Source of the DNA: Tomocerus qinae
Lineage: Eukaryota > Arthropoda > Collembola > Entomobryomorpha > Tomoceridae
NCBI GenBank assembly: GCA_020055645.1
Contig: CM034547.1
Location: forward strand, 50,160,909 to 50,224,908
Direction of reading: 5' to 3'
DNA: 64,000 nt
The translations under genes were made by a program, and so were the position numbers. A model generated the notes under the pieces. It was not told where the DNA came from. It worked only from the letters and a program-made list of their open reading frames with translations, and searched no databases. Shown piece after piece: positions 40,701 to 54,156 of the stretch. Position 1 is the first letter of the stretch. Each line of letters opens with the position of its first letter.

Positions 40701-43700
40701 CGAACAAATACTACAGTACAGAGAGATGAAGAAAAGGAACTCCGTAGTACTTACTTTTACGTACTTCTTCTCATACCCTGATACTTGATGTAACTAGGAT
40801 GAGTACATCACATCACACTAGCGACTTTAACTCTTCCTCCTACTTCATCTTGACTTGAATATTACAAACTACGGTTAAAAGAAAAAGAATGGGACGCGAT
40901 AAAAACTTTTACAAGTCTGACCTAAAAATTTTGAAAACACTTCTCGTTGATTCTACAATGTAATTTACGCTTTCCTAGCCACCGTGAAAATTCCAGCTGG
41001 GGGCCGCTCCTAGCCTTGCATATGTATGTTACCCACTCCATTACATTAAAACACTCAACAGTAATGTCCATAAAATTATATTACATATATATTACATTAC
41101 TTACATTATGCATACACTTACGAACACATACTCTTGAGCACTCACACAAGAACATTCGGTATTTAGTACAGGACCTATAGCAGACCTAACTATTCCACGA
41201 AATTAAACTTTAAGCTCAAGAGAAATAAATAAACCTTTATCAATTTGCTATAATGCATTATCTTATATTCTTATTCATTAACTACATATCGCATGCCCAC
41301 TTCCCTATGTGCATTATCCTCATTTCTTGTCGTTGCTTTAGTAGATGACTTAAAGTTATGTAATATTAAATTCCAAATGCAATGTAGACCTTCACCGAAT
41401 GATTTACAGAATGAGTAATGATCAACAGTGAAATAAATGGGAGGGAATTAAATGCGTTCTTCTGAATTATAACCATACCAGTTTAAACTTTAACTGTATT
41501 TTGTAAATATAGTACACTATGACTATGCACGTGACGTCAGTGGATAACTGTTTATAATGGTTGAAGTAAACCTACAAATCACTAATTAAAGAGACCTGAC
41601 TAACATTGAATTCTTTAATAAGGTTTCATTGAATTAGGCATTTGATTTCCTTTAATTGTGTACCATATTAGTTGATCTTTGGATCTCTAACGCATTGTGA
41701 GAATGACTGGAACTCTAAAAGACATTAAATATCTATAATGTTAGATTGTATCAATAAATCTGTTCAAGTAATTTAAAATGGTGGAAAGGATTATAAAGTG
41801 ACAGGTAAATGGAGCAAAAGTTAATTTTCACTGATTTTGGTATATTGCAGTGGGAAGGACAAGAGACGTAGGTTGCGCTTTAAATACATACAAAGTAATG
41901 GTTTCCCGATTGAGCCAACTGTCCTATTGAGACAAATGGCATGTATTTAGCGAATCGGGTTGTAGATGAAAGATACGGAGTGTTCGGCTACATTTCTTTT
42001 GGCTTGGCCACTCCTGTGACTTGACTTTCACAGTTCCATTAGATTACATTACAGTAATAAAATATAGTTCGCCGGTATGAAAAGGATCAAAAGGAGAATG
42101 AATCAGTGCAGCAGTACGTAGCAGTTATATGGAAGCATTCTCAATTCCACTATCTTGGGCATTGGTTTTGGATACGTTCCAATGGGTCTTGGTATTTACT
42201 TGACATATGGAAGCTACGGAGATATGAAGTTAAACGGTTCTGAGAAACCGATATGAATTGATTGTGTGATTGATCCAAAGGTTCTTTCTGGGACGACCAT
42301 CAGCCATGTGGATAAAAATCCCTTCTCATTCTGTCTCATTGTCAGTGATTTTTACCACCGTAGCCCTCTCTACATTCAAGAACCTGTGTGGTCGACTACC
42401 AATTTCCTTCCCATACATATAAAATAAAAGGCACATTAAATGTATAATAGATTGTAGGTATGTTGCGTAATATAGATTATGGTACATGTCCAAAGATACT
42501 TGTCGATCTTGCAGTTTCTTTTTTATATCACGTTGTCTTGTTCTGTTCTCTTCATGAAAATTGCAAGTTGGAATCCTAAATGGCAAATCTTGTATATCCC
42601 ATTTTATCCACTGCCTTTTCTTACATTCAGACTTCTTGCTACGGACGTCATCATAACATCATACCGTTACCCAATCCTACATGAACTCAATGAATACGCT
42701 AACCGGGCTTTAGAGACCGTACAAATCTAGATACCATTCAATAATGTAGCTGTACCATATTATAATTTAAGAAGCATTAAAATGTAACTAATAATAATTA
42801 TTGTGGATACTCTCGAAGATTGAAAACGGTCTTCATTGTCCGAGATATGAAAACCAAAAAGCTCTTAAGAGTCGTGAGACCAAACTTGTAAATTGATTGA
42901 CATACATTTTAAGGAAATATTAAAGATGAATATTTTGTACTCAGAAGTACTAAGAATCCGATTTTAACGGAAAAACTGTCTAAACGCGCAAATTGCATCT
43001 ACCCACTAACTTCAACTGACATTTTTTCGAGGAAATTCTATTATACAGGGCACTCCTAGTTATACAGGATCATTTTTCTTTTGAGAAAGGTTTTTGCTCT
43101 TATTTATAAAGATGATATCACAGTATGTGTACTTGGCTTGCTCTCATTTTCCTTCACCATTACTCCGCTCAGTACTCTCGAAGACTGCCTTACTGACTCT
43201 CATTTTAGTTCTACTTGGATTTACTTTTGGCTATTCTTCCATTGCTTGGGCTTTGTTATCCTACGGAGAAAGTCATGACTGTTCTGTAGCTAATATTTTA
43301 TGGAATATATATCCGACATGCACATTATTAAAACTATAAGAATGAGACAAGTCTCAGAGCGGAGTTTTGTGGTCCTTAGTACAAGTACAGCTCTTACAAA
43401 ATACATGATACTTCCTATATTTTGGTAAAAATCGATGCTAGCCCAGTAACATGACACACTGCTGGTACTACTTACATGTTTCTTTATAGGAAAGATTGAT
43501 ACTTTGTGTCCATACTTATACATTTATTAGATAATTATGTCAATATCATTAGTGCGATTATTTCCACAATAAGATTTATGATTTGAAAAACGTTTCAAGT
43601 TCTTCTGGTAAATCTGTGAAGTAAAGTTCATTTTTTGATAGTTAAGCATTTACATAGGTTTACTTACAAATCCTTAAGTCAGAATGTAAAATGGAGGATG

Positions 43701-46700
43701 ATTTTTGCAAAGAGAAAAAAGGTTCGCTCCATTTCCCCGATAACATGATTCCCTACTTGCAATTATTTTCTTCTTTGTGTTTCCAAACTATCATTAGTAC
43801 TTCTCTTTTAGTGCTAAAGGACCTTTGCTCCGAGTACATAATAATATTAGAGTCTCTTACTCATCTAAAGTTCACTAAGACGGGAGTGACTTTTAGCAGA
43901 AGTAAAAAAGATATTGCTGTCAGTGTCAGCTAATTTTATCTACTATGTAGTGCTACTAGCCTATCGCCCCATTTAAGGGTAGTAGATGCCAATAAAAGAA
44001 TAATTATTCGAGCAGTAAAATAATTTAAGATTTGTCTGTAGGCACATCAAAAGAGAATTGTGCTAATGCTAGCTTCTTCAAGTTTGAAAGATTTGGTAAA
44101 AGTTTGACGATTTTCATGAAGGAAGTTGAAGCCCCATGCGTACTGTAGAGCTGTAACTAACTACGAAGTAACTCGTAGGGTCTGCTAACTAGCAGGCATA
44201 TATAAAGTACTGATCTCGTTTTTCTGGAGAGAAGATACAGTAATCTAGTGGATCTGTCTGAGGTGGGATGTTACTCACGTTGGGATGAAGACAGGCAAGA
44301 TAGTCATAATGATCATTAAAAGGCTGAAACTTTCCTGCTTACACTGCGTAGTACAAACAGATGCAATAGTAGGCTAGTAGTGTTTCCGTGATTTCCGAGA
44401 AAAAGTTGCTTGTTGAGTATGTCTCACGTCTCTTCATGGACTTTCTTCTTATTGCACACTACATTAGGTTTGTTTAAGCTGGGAACAATCTGAGCGAGTG
44501 GAGATGTTCTTAGGAGGTGCTTTAAGTTAGTTATTAGTATTACAGACCTACGTAGTAACTTTTGCAGAACAGTGAACGCATGCAGACTTGTCATGTATAC
44601 CTAACGGTATTTGCAAACTACCTAGGTACGCAAGAATACGAGTAAGCCAATGCACACCAAGCCTTTGGCAATGAAAGGCACTAACTTTGCATTAGAAGTG
44701 ATTGGCAGTGATGTGATAACGAGAAAGAGGGAGAACTTATTTTATTGCCATTCCGAGTTTCTCTTCCATTTTCACTGCCACTAAAGACGACTTTGTCTTT
44801 CTCTCCAGCAGCTACTCAGCCATACGTAGACACTCACACAGGACTATTTTAAAATGGAGAAGTAGATCAAATGGACTTTTATTCCTGTTACACTAAATAA
44901 TTCCGACATTCCTACACAAAATTGCTCCCGTACCACACTTTAACTACCTAAATTGTATAAGTTACACCCAATACGAGACTAAAATTACTCTAAAACTTCT
45001 TCCAGTTGCTCAAATTCAAATATACTAACTCACCCATTCCGCTTTTGCATTTGAGTCATTTACCAGTTAGAGTAATCAATGTTTCTATTGTAGAACATTT
45101 AATGAAAATAAAACTTCTAAAACGAATTTAAGCTGCAGTCAAAGCCTAAATACATTATATCGAGGTTTTAAATTATCATATTACATAGTATAGGAATTTT
45201 TTGGATAGGTTACTTGATAAACCACTTTATTCAACCCAATTCGGTCCCATTCTGACTAATTTGGACAGACTTGAACGAATTCTGTTTCAAATCGTTCTAA
45301 CATAGTCCAAATCAGTACAAATCAGTACAATACAGTTCTTATCAGTCTAAATAGGTCCAAATCAGAGTCCAATTTGGTTCAAATATAAATTCTGCGCAGC
45401 ATAGCATGAACTAATGAAAATTTGTGGTATATAAGCTAATAAGTTCTATAATAGCAATGTTTTTATTGTTAAAATTGCAACAATTAGATCATAATTGTAA
45501 TAACTTAATACATTATGAGCTCTATTCAATTTATGAGTTTATGACTGTGGAATTCACCGGCAGTCAATATCACAGTTACTGTGTGAAGTGTGTCTACTTC
45601 AGAAATGCCTGTGGTCACATTGCTAATTCTGTTTGTGAAATATATATGAGTACAAATGTTACAATTACAACTTCAAATCAGTAGCCAAAGTGGAGTTATT
45701 TTGTGGTGGCTATTCATTGTAGAATTGTAATTTGATGAAATGTTGTACGCGTTTGCTACTAAATAATGCTGCTTAGATATTAAAAAGTAAGAATTCCTTC
45801 CTTGATTGCCCTTCTGATTAACCATCAGATTAACCTGGTATCAATACATTCACACCAAGTAAAAGGTGAGTCTTGAGAACACAGCCACAATCTAGTTCTC
45901 TATATAAATATAAAAATCCCTGCAAATGAATAACACTTTTTATTACGGATAGTGTTACGAATAAAGGGGAATCTGATAAAAATAGGCTTACGGAAACAGT
46001 TGCACATGTTTTCCTACCCCAAGCAAAAGTCATACTAGTAAAAGTATGTAAGAATGTCACAATTTGTCGAATGTAACACTTACCTAATGTAGAATAAGTG
46101 TACTTACCAGCACTTAAAGCTTCCATTTCTATAATGAGTATCAAATGAGTAGATATTATACTTCTACCCCTATATACAACGCAATGTACAAGTACATCCG
46201 ACGTCCACTACTATACGCACGTAGTAATTCATCTACACTACCTACATAATGGACAGACCACAGACAACAACATTATACTCTACTAAGACTGCGGACAGTC
46301 ACACTTGGTCGTTATATAGCTTGAAAAAATTCATGGGAATAAGGTTTACAGTTTGATCTTGTCATCAAACTCGCCCAGAACTTCGATTTTAATTATTGTC
46401 GGCGGATGCCCATCCACAAGCCCACAATTAAGTTCTCTTTCTGAATCAAACCTTACACCAATAATCACAAACGCAAATTATGATCCTGTTGGCACCGGAA
46501 AGCTTAAAAATAGTAAACTACTACACAGCTTTACGTTGCTTTTGTAGTCACTAAAAAAGAAGTATTTAATGATACTATGAAAAGAAATGTGTAGCAAAAA
46601 TGTAGTTGATTAATCATACGTAAATAAGAAGAGACAAAAATGTAGCTTTGTTGTATGTAATGCGTTGCAAGAACACCACCAGTTGGAAAAAACTGTTTTT

Positions 46701-47956
46701 ATAATTGGCTAATTTATAAAGACAGATTTGTTAACGGCTTCAAAATTTAGGCTAAACATCAAATCAACTGTTTGCTAATTTTACATTTGTGTTTATTATT
46801 TTACGATTTGAAGTACTAATATGTATTTATACTAATACATTAATATTTACAATATAAAATGAATCCTTATGAAAATCTACAAAATATGATGGTAAAACTG
46901 AAGCATACAATTGTAGAATGCATGTACATTGCATATATGTAAGTAATTTTATATTATGCTTTAAAGTGCAATTACGGCAAAACGGATGCATAGTCTGTGC
47001 AATGTTCCCATTGGCATATAACATACTGATACTTGGTGTACTCATAAGTAAATATCCCACCATAGAGGAGCAAAGTAGACAGACATCCATACGATTAGAT
47101 GATTACAGCTTGGAAGGGAGCTTAAGTAGTTATGTTGGCCTATGCTCTTTTGGCACGTGCTTTGTCTCCTTTAACTAATTGTAAGTAGTCAAGCAAGTTA
47201 GACCGGAACATACTAACTATACGAACAGCACTTAATATGATATTTACTACTTTGCTACATTCAGACTTATCTCAATACGTAAGCTTTACATCAGTCTTTT
47301 TATTTACCATCATTAATATGTTACATACTATACACCTACATAATAAATACAAATGACTTAGCAAGACTACCTGTGCTTAATCTTACCTATCTTCTAGTAG
47401 TAATGGCAAGTATTATAACTCACTTGAGACAGAAGTAGAAATGCTAATCTCTGTTTCAATTACACATGTACAATCGAGAAACAAAAAGAGGAAGCTCTAA
47501 ATCTGCAATTTTTAACTTCTATCTAGCTTCCTCCCTTGCTTTACCAACTAGGAGCAATTGACATAGTAGAGAGGTAACACTTATGTATGTATAATTCATT
47601 TCCGGCTGATGGCTTATTTGTGTACCTCGATATGTACAACATTTGTGTGACTATTTACATATGACTAAGATAAGAACGAAAACATTTTCACTGTATCGAT
47701 GCACAATGGAGATTGGTATCATTTGGTTTGAAAGTGTATCCTCAACCATTGAAAGTTACCGGAGATACACACACTACTGACCCAGTGAATGCTACAAAGA
47801 AGGTGAACTTGAAAGAGAACTAGATTCATTTTCAGTCATTGATTGTCATGAGTTGTTTACAAGCTGACATGATTTCGCAGAGTGCAGTTGAAAACTAAAG
47901 TGCTCATTTTCATTTTGAAAACACTAAGGAAAAATCTTGCACACATTTTACCGAAA
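34721..47956. other. Non-coding stretch upstream of the pacifastin-like gene
   Basis: No gene is supported here; open frames of up to 116 codons (35404-35754, minus) show no motif. It contains the decayed 10-bp minisatellite at about 45230-45385. The last few hundred bases must hold the promoter of the downstream gene, but I cannot place it. A possible acceptor (GATTTCGCAG) ends at 47880, so the start codon may lie in a second exon behind an untranslated first exon. Confidence 0.5.
45230..45385. repeat. Degenerate 10-bp minisatellite
   Basis: From 45305 to 45364 six consecutive 10-mers are variants of GTCCAAATCA, two of them exact. Looser copies extend on both sides (for example GTTTCAAATC near 45285 and GTTCAAAT near 45377). 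The array is decayed, so it is old. Confidence 0.6.
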
Positions 47957-50900
47957 ATGTTCAATCGTGCAAGATCTCGATTAGCATTCGTGATAGTTAA
48001 TTTAGTATTTTGTGTCGTCATACTGGAATTACTATCGGTTGCTTCATCATGGAAAATCACAAGTAAGCGACAAAAACTACCCTTACACATTCTAGTAATA
48101 TATATTTCAGTGCACTTCGAAAAATAATAGGTGATCTAAGATAAATAATGTAATAAGGATCCATTGATAATGCTGATCATGTATAAAAATTTTTAATGTA
48201 GGAAAATGTCCGTATGGTCATTATTACAATGATGGATGTGTTACATGCTGGTGTGACACAAACACGGGACACACTAATTGTCAGCGATCTCCATCATGTA
48301 ATCGAATAAATGGTAAGATGTTTGTTTATCTTTATTTGTCTTTGTCTATAAATTATAGTTTATACTGAAGTATTTTGAAATAGTGAAATGTCAGAATGGA
48401 AAAGTTTACAAGGACGAATGCGGCAACAGTTGCAATTGTCACGAAGATACGGGCGCAGTTTTTTGCAGTAATAGTAATCCTCAATGTCCGAAAATGGTAT
48501 GTGTTACTCTTTTAACTTTTTTTAAAGGATAAGTAGTACCACGATGAGACGAATGCATTGTTAGGAAAATTTAATTTGTGAATCACAGAAACTCAGTATT
48601 AACAAAGAAGACTTGGAGAACATGAAAAGCACCACATCAAAGCCTACTATTCCGAAAATTCTACCAGTTTTAACTCCAGTACAAAACAACTTTGAGGTTT
48701 TCCAACCATTAATTTTGAGAAGATCAGTAATGAAAAAGCATCCACCCTTATACGACATGGATTACAACAGTGGAGGACCGACTATTATTAGTCTGTATGA
48801 GAAAATCAGGAGGTTAATGTCGAAGAAAATCAAAGAAACAATAGACGATGTGATAAAAGATGAGTTAAGAAAACCATTGAATCAAATTTTCACAAGGCCT
48901 GTAGTAGAAAATTCGAATTCCGGAGTGATTTATGCTGGTGGAAATGTGCGACCTTTATCTACAACCCATTTTTCTGAAAAAAGTAAAAAGCCAGTTCCTG
49001 AAACAATTGAGGACGAGGTACCTAAAAGCGGATCTTCGAATATTCATGAAGTATTTGCCCAAACTCCATCTGGAACGCCAGAAGAAGCAAAAAAGTCTCC
49101 GCTTAATTACAGAGAGAGAAGTGATGATTTAAAAGAGAGTTATGTTCGAGAACCTTTACTTGGCTCGGAAGGGAGTGAATCACAAAAAGTTCTAACTTTT
49201 TCTCATCCATCCCGTGGCACTATACGGCCAATATTGTCTAATTTTGAAGATAGAATAAAACCAAATTCAGGAAGCTCTTTCCACAACACTTCTCCGAAAC
49301 CATTTAGCTATAATACTTTTCAAGTCAACACACTACCAAGTTTTACTTACGAAGAAAGTACTCCGAAAGCAGTCACCATGAACTTCTCTGAAAGAACTCC
49401 AACGCGAACTCCGAGTTTTACTTTTGAGAAAAGTACTCCCCGATTTACCTTAGCCGAAGAAGTTCATCAAAGCACATCAGAACCAAGAATATATAATGTT
49501 ATACTCAGTACTCCCAGACCTTATTTGTATGATAATCAAAGCAATTCGTCTAAACCAATTATTCCCGAATTTGTGCAAAGTACAACCCCTCAATATTCAA
49601 ACTATCAGTATAGTACAGCAAGGAGAGCATTTTTGGAAAGTGTATTACTAGGAAGTACACCAAGACCAAACTATTACCCTAGCACTCTACAGCCATCAAT
49701 ATACGATTTCGAAGGACATTCTCAAAAACATAATAGCTATGACAAATCACATCAACGACCAAATCATTCGCCACCGAGTTATATCTACGGTAGCAGTACC
49801 CCGATTTCAACTTTGTACGACTTCCCACAAAGTACACCGAGACCATTCTATGCTAACTTTAACCATGCCATACCAACAAAGACAATGCAGCACAGTTTTC
49901 ACCAGAATTCTCCCAAACCAATAATACGTCTTATTTTCCAGCAAAGTACTGCTAGACCTCCGAGTTTCGTCGTCCGCAATCATAACGGCCGTTTTTCAAC
50001 AAATAAACCTGGCAGTTCTAATTATCTTAGAACAACAAGTATAGCAGATCCGTCACGTTTCATTTTTCATCAAATGACGACAAAAAGACCTACACCAGCT
50101 ACTAGATTACATTCAAATACATCTCCGTTATATACACCTTACCATCATAACTACAATTCTCCGAAACCAGCCTTCACAAATGTATCCCCTGTGTACTCCA
50201 GTCCCAATATGAATGTGAACAAAGGATCATCGTTTGTGTACATTTTTCATGAAACAAAACCTAGGGAAAATGTTCTCTCTTCAGCAGCACCTCACAACAA
50301 TAATTTTCACAGACAGCCTTTGCTACAGAATCCGACTACCCCAGTGCCGCATTACGTATCTTCTACACGAATGCCTAATAATTTTCTGAGAAATACAATG
50401 ACACTGAGACCAACAATGAGACCAACGACAAAATCAACACCAGGAACTAAACATTTCATTTCCAATTCACACCCAATGTTTGAAATGTCACCTTTAGGAA
50501 ATCCAGTTACAACCTCTTACAATTTCGAGCATTTGTCTCCAAAACCAATTGCACACCGATTAGAAGACGAGATCCCGAAACCAACAGATTTTAATTTCCA
50601 AGAAAATGCTCCAGAATACGTCAGTTTCAATGTCAATTATCATAATCCGTCAATGAGTTCCACACGGAAACCCGTCGTTCTCAAATATAAAAACTGGGCT
50701 TCTGCAGCAAGTACAGCCATTCCTACGACTGTACGACCGAGGCCGAATCCAGCTACAGCAACAACCACTCGCAGACCGAAAATTAAAGCGGTGAAAGAAC
50801 CTGTAGATTTTACGTACCCTCCTCCGACGCGTGCTAACTCTGCACCTGCCATTAAAATCCATAATCATGGGACAAGGACCGATAACATTGAACATGATTA

Positions 50901-52569
50901 CAACAGTCATAAAATTGATAGCAGCAACACTCCCATTAATTACGTTAATAGTAATGAAGGCGTCAGTGCCAGCTCCATCAGTCCTATGTTGAATTATGAT
51001 TACAGCAGAGCAGAAACGATAACGAAATCAAGTTCTCCAGAACGAGATGACGAAATAAACCATGAAGAAATGATACCTAAAGAATTAATTCTTGATCCAA
51101 ATTCAGGCCCTATGACTGTGATTTTTGATCATGATAATGGACAGGAATCATTAAAATTCAGCGATAGAAAAGGACATGACCCTATCGTCACTTTTTCTCA
51201 AGATAACCCTCAAAATCCAATTGAAGTGGATGTTGAAACAACTTCAGCCAAAACAACGCGCGTCGATCTAGAGGATATTTTACAGAAAGAACCTGAAGAG
51301 GAATATCAACCTGTCTTTGTTGACTTGGAAAAAGAGGAAAAGAAAACGCCTATTGTAACTATCAAAAGTGAGAGTGGGAATAAAAATGTTCAAGAATACA
51401 TTCAGCAGTCTAATCTGGAACCCATAATTTATTATGATAATCAGGAGAAATTTAATGAAAAGCAGGTTGAAGAACCACTCGATATTCATTTAGCAGTAAC
51501 ACCATCGGACATTGTTACGTATGAAGAGGAACATTTTGATGCAAAAGAAAATTACGAGCATGTCGATAGTGTTGAGAAACGTATTTCTGATATTGGGGAT
51601 AAGGAAGAAAGTAACGATAGAAGAGAACCCATGGATTATGATAGTCAGCAGGAGCCATCAACCTTTGTAACTCCTGAAGATCAACCCCAAGAAACATTGG
51701 TACTAAACGATTATGAACAAGAACAGCCAAAGGAATTTAACGAGGAAGTTATAGAATCAAATCCACAGATGGAGAGGATTACACCGACTTATGGGTACAA
51801 TGAAAATGACCGAAATGAGCAATCTTATTATACACAGCAGGAAGTAATAAGAGACTCGACAGCAGAAATGGAAGTAAATGTAACTCCAATAAACTTTGAT
51901 TTTCCTAATCACGACGCAGAGACAACACCAGCAACAAATGTGTACGATGATCAAGGCGAATCATCTTATGGGTATGCTACAGAAAATATTCACCGTACAG
52001 GAAACCCACATCAGTTCATGCACAAAAGTGGAGAAGAATTGCTATCTGAATTACCTCTCGTGGAAAATAAAGGAGAAATTTTACGTTTTAAGTTTTCTAA
52101 AGATGAGAAAATAAATAAGAAGCCGTTGCTTGTCAGTTTCAAGAAGCAGAGCCGTCCCTACCGAGCGCATGCATATCTGAAAACGGATGCAGTTGCGGAT
52201 GTCTTCTCTTTTTATCATAAAATGAGACAGGAAAGTGCGAAACGTGCTGTTGCTGCTGCTGAGAGAAGAAGGTTGGATATTCCCAGCGACGATAGCAGTC
52301 AAGATGACTACTTCAGCAGTAATCGACATCGTACTTCTAATAAGAGAAGAATTCAATCCACAAACGACGAAACCAAGAAGGTCAGTAGAAGAACTGATGA
52401 AAGAAATAGTGGTAAGCGAACTGACATTCATTCTGGAGGTTTTGCAGACGCGTTAAAAAGCGAATTGACTTCGAACGACAAAGCCAGCTTGAATGAACGA
52501 AGGGATAGGCACCATCTCAATAGAGATATGGCTGACAAACTTGACTGGAAATTAGAAATTGAAGTTTGA
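47957..52569 (+). CDS. Secreted protein: two pacifastin-like modules plus long P/S/T-rich repeat region
   Basis: Four exons: 47957-48062, 48202-48312, 48384-48496, 48589-52569. All introns are GT-AG (70-139 nt) and the phases (1, 1, 0) agree, giving 1436 residues. The start is the first ATG of the exon. Residues 10-31 form a hydrophobic signal peptide or signal anchor. Exon 2 codes one six-cysteine module (C38, C48, C51, C53, C62, C68) and exon 3 a second (C75, C85, C89, C91, C100, C107). The spacing C-x9-C-x2/3-C-x-C-x8-C-x5/6-C is close to pacifastin serine protease inhibitors, with longer last gaps; a VWC-like fold is the alternative. About 345-794 is rich in Pro/Ser/Thr/Tyr with recurring STPRP-type motifs. 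About 928-1214 is acidic, and about 1272-1342 is basic. I infer an extracellular protein, perhaps cuticle, matrix or mucin-like. Inhibitor activity is unproven and I do not recognise a named orthologue. Confidence 0.8.
49290..50640 (+). repeat. In-frame STPRP-type peptide repeat region
   Basis: Within the large exon, short motifs of the form [ST]-[TP]-P-[RK]-P followed by an aromatic residue recur roughly every 20-25 residues, often preceded by Q or S (STPRPYLYD, STPRPNYYP, QSTPRPFYANF, NSPKPIIRLIF, NSPKPAFTN). Copies are diverged in DNA, so this is an old protein-level repeat rather than a recent tandem duplication. Many Ser/Thr next to Pro suggest dense O-glycosylation (inference). Confidence 0.7.
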
Positions 52570-54156
52570 TTCTATTGTTTAATCCATAACTAAATGGAAA
52601 ACTAACTTAAACTTATTAGTGGGAAATGCCCAGCAAATTATAGGCAGTAGACATTGTTGGTTGGTACCAAGTTTTAATTCATGACAGGGAATAGCAATGT
52701 ACATTAAAGTGAGGGTGCAAGATAAGATAATAATGTAAAGGAAAAATAACATCGGAATAGTGTACCTACTTACAACTAATAACTACTAATTAAGCGATTT
52801 GGGGTTTAATTTACTTAGCAGTTGAAAACGTTGGAATTTTTTGGTAATCTTTTTTAGAATTTTTAGTATTGAATTGTTGCAATATAACGAACTAACTTCT
52901 CTAAAATAATGGTTCATGTTAGGGATATGCATTTTAGTTAGATTGTGTTTTTAGTCATGTAATGAACTTATGTGCAAAGTGTAGAAGTAGGCTACTCTTT
53001 TAAAAGGAAAGAAACGAGGGGTACCGAGGAGTAAGATAGTATTAGTAGTAGTTACTGTATGTGGTATGTCTGATGTGTGTACTTCAGAGGTTCAGTACAT
53101 TTACTGACTGTTAATATTATAGTAAATAAATATCATTCACTATTAGTTAACTATACTCAAGTATGTCCTACTCATTGCTAATTAAATTAGTTAGCCAGAA
53201 AAGTACAAAAGTTGTGTTATAGCCCAACATTATTAATTAAGGCTCTCAGTATAATTTTAAGTGAATAAAATTGACTAAAATGAATTTGTTATGAAAATTT
53301 AATACCTAAGTCTGCCGTGTCAATAAACTGTCTTGCAAACAGATACAAATATTTGACAATCTTTTTTGCATCTGTAGAACAAGTTTGAAGAGTTTATCAC
53401 ATCAACTTTGATTCATAGTAACATAACGTCTTACACCTATAATACAGTAAGGTACCACGATTACCTACTACTCTTTGCTTTTGCTATATGGTTACTTTAA
53501 CCATCTTTAACTCAACAGTCGTATTCACAGTTCGTATTGATTCATAGTATGGTAACTTGAGAATAGATATAGAAAAATATAGTCCTTCCATTTCTATGAA
53601 CTTGGTAAGATTCTTAGGTTCCATATATTTGTATGCATAAAAGAAAACGTATCATAACCATGTTAGGGTTAACATTAATGTTGTATTGCTCGTGGACGTT
53701 CTTATAATATGCTTATAGTTTACACGCCTAGTTCTAGGCCCCATCAGTATTGTTGCTCAATTTCAGAATGATTATAGATAGTTATATAAAGACATACATA
53801 CACTGGACATAGGAAGAAATAATTTTAGGTATATAGTAATAATTATATTATAGCAGTAGTTCGTAGATTGGTCAAACAATTAATAGCATTTATATTCAAC
53901 ACCTACTTGAACTTGCAGATTCTGTTCATAATGTAAACGCTTTTCAAATTAGTATTCAAATGTCTTTTAATGACTATTACTAAAGATTTCAAGTCCAGAC
54001 CAATTCCTTGAATCATTTGGAAAAGAATAGCGTTTAGTGCTCATATCTCATAGTGTACCTAAAAATGAATTTCTATGCTCAAAACATACATAAATAAATG
54101 ACATTTTCACAAATAGAAAAACAGAAACCTAAATTGAAACTAACTCGCCTATAAGT
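52570..54156. other. 3' UTR and intergenic DNA
   Basis: AT-rich sequence after the 1436-residue gene. Beyond the candidate poly(A) signals there is nothing I can support. No open frame of interest occurs on either strand. Confidence 0.5.
53125..53130 (+). terminator. Candidate polyadenylation signal (AATAAA)
   Basis: This is the first AATAAA I see after the stop codon at 52569, implying a 3' UTR of about 0.57 kb. Further copies at 53264 and 53322 could serve instead. Confidence 0.35.

Noticed and set aside
44161-44200. Two small hairpins (CTACGA/TCGTAG and CTGCT/AGCAG)
   Set aside because: Stems of only 5-6 bp are expected by chance in this much sequence.
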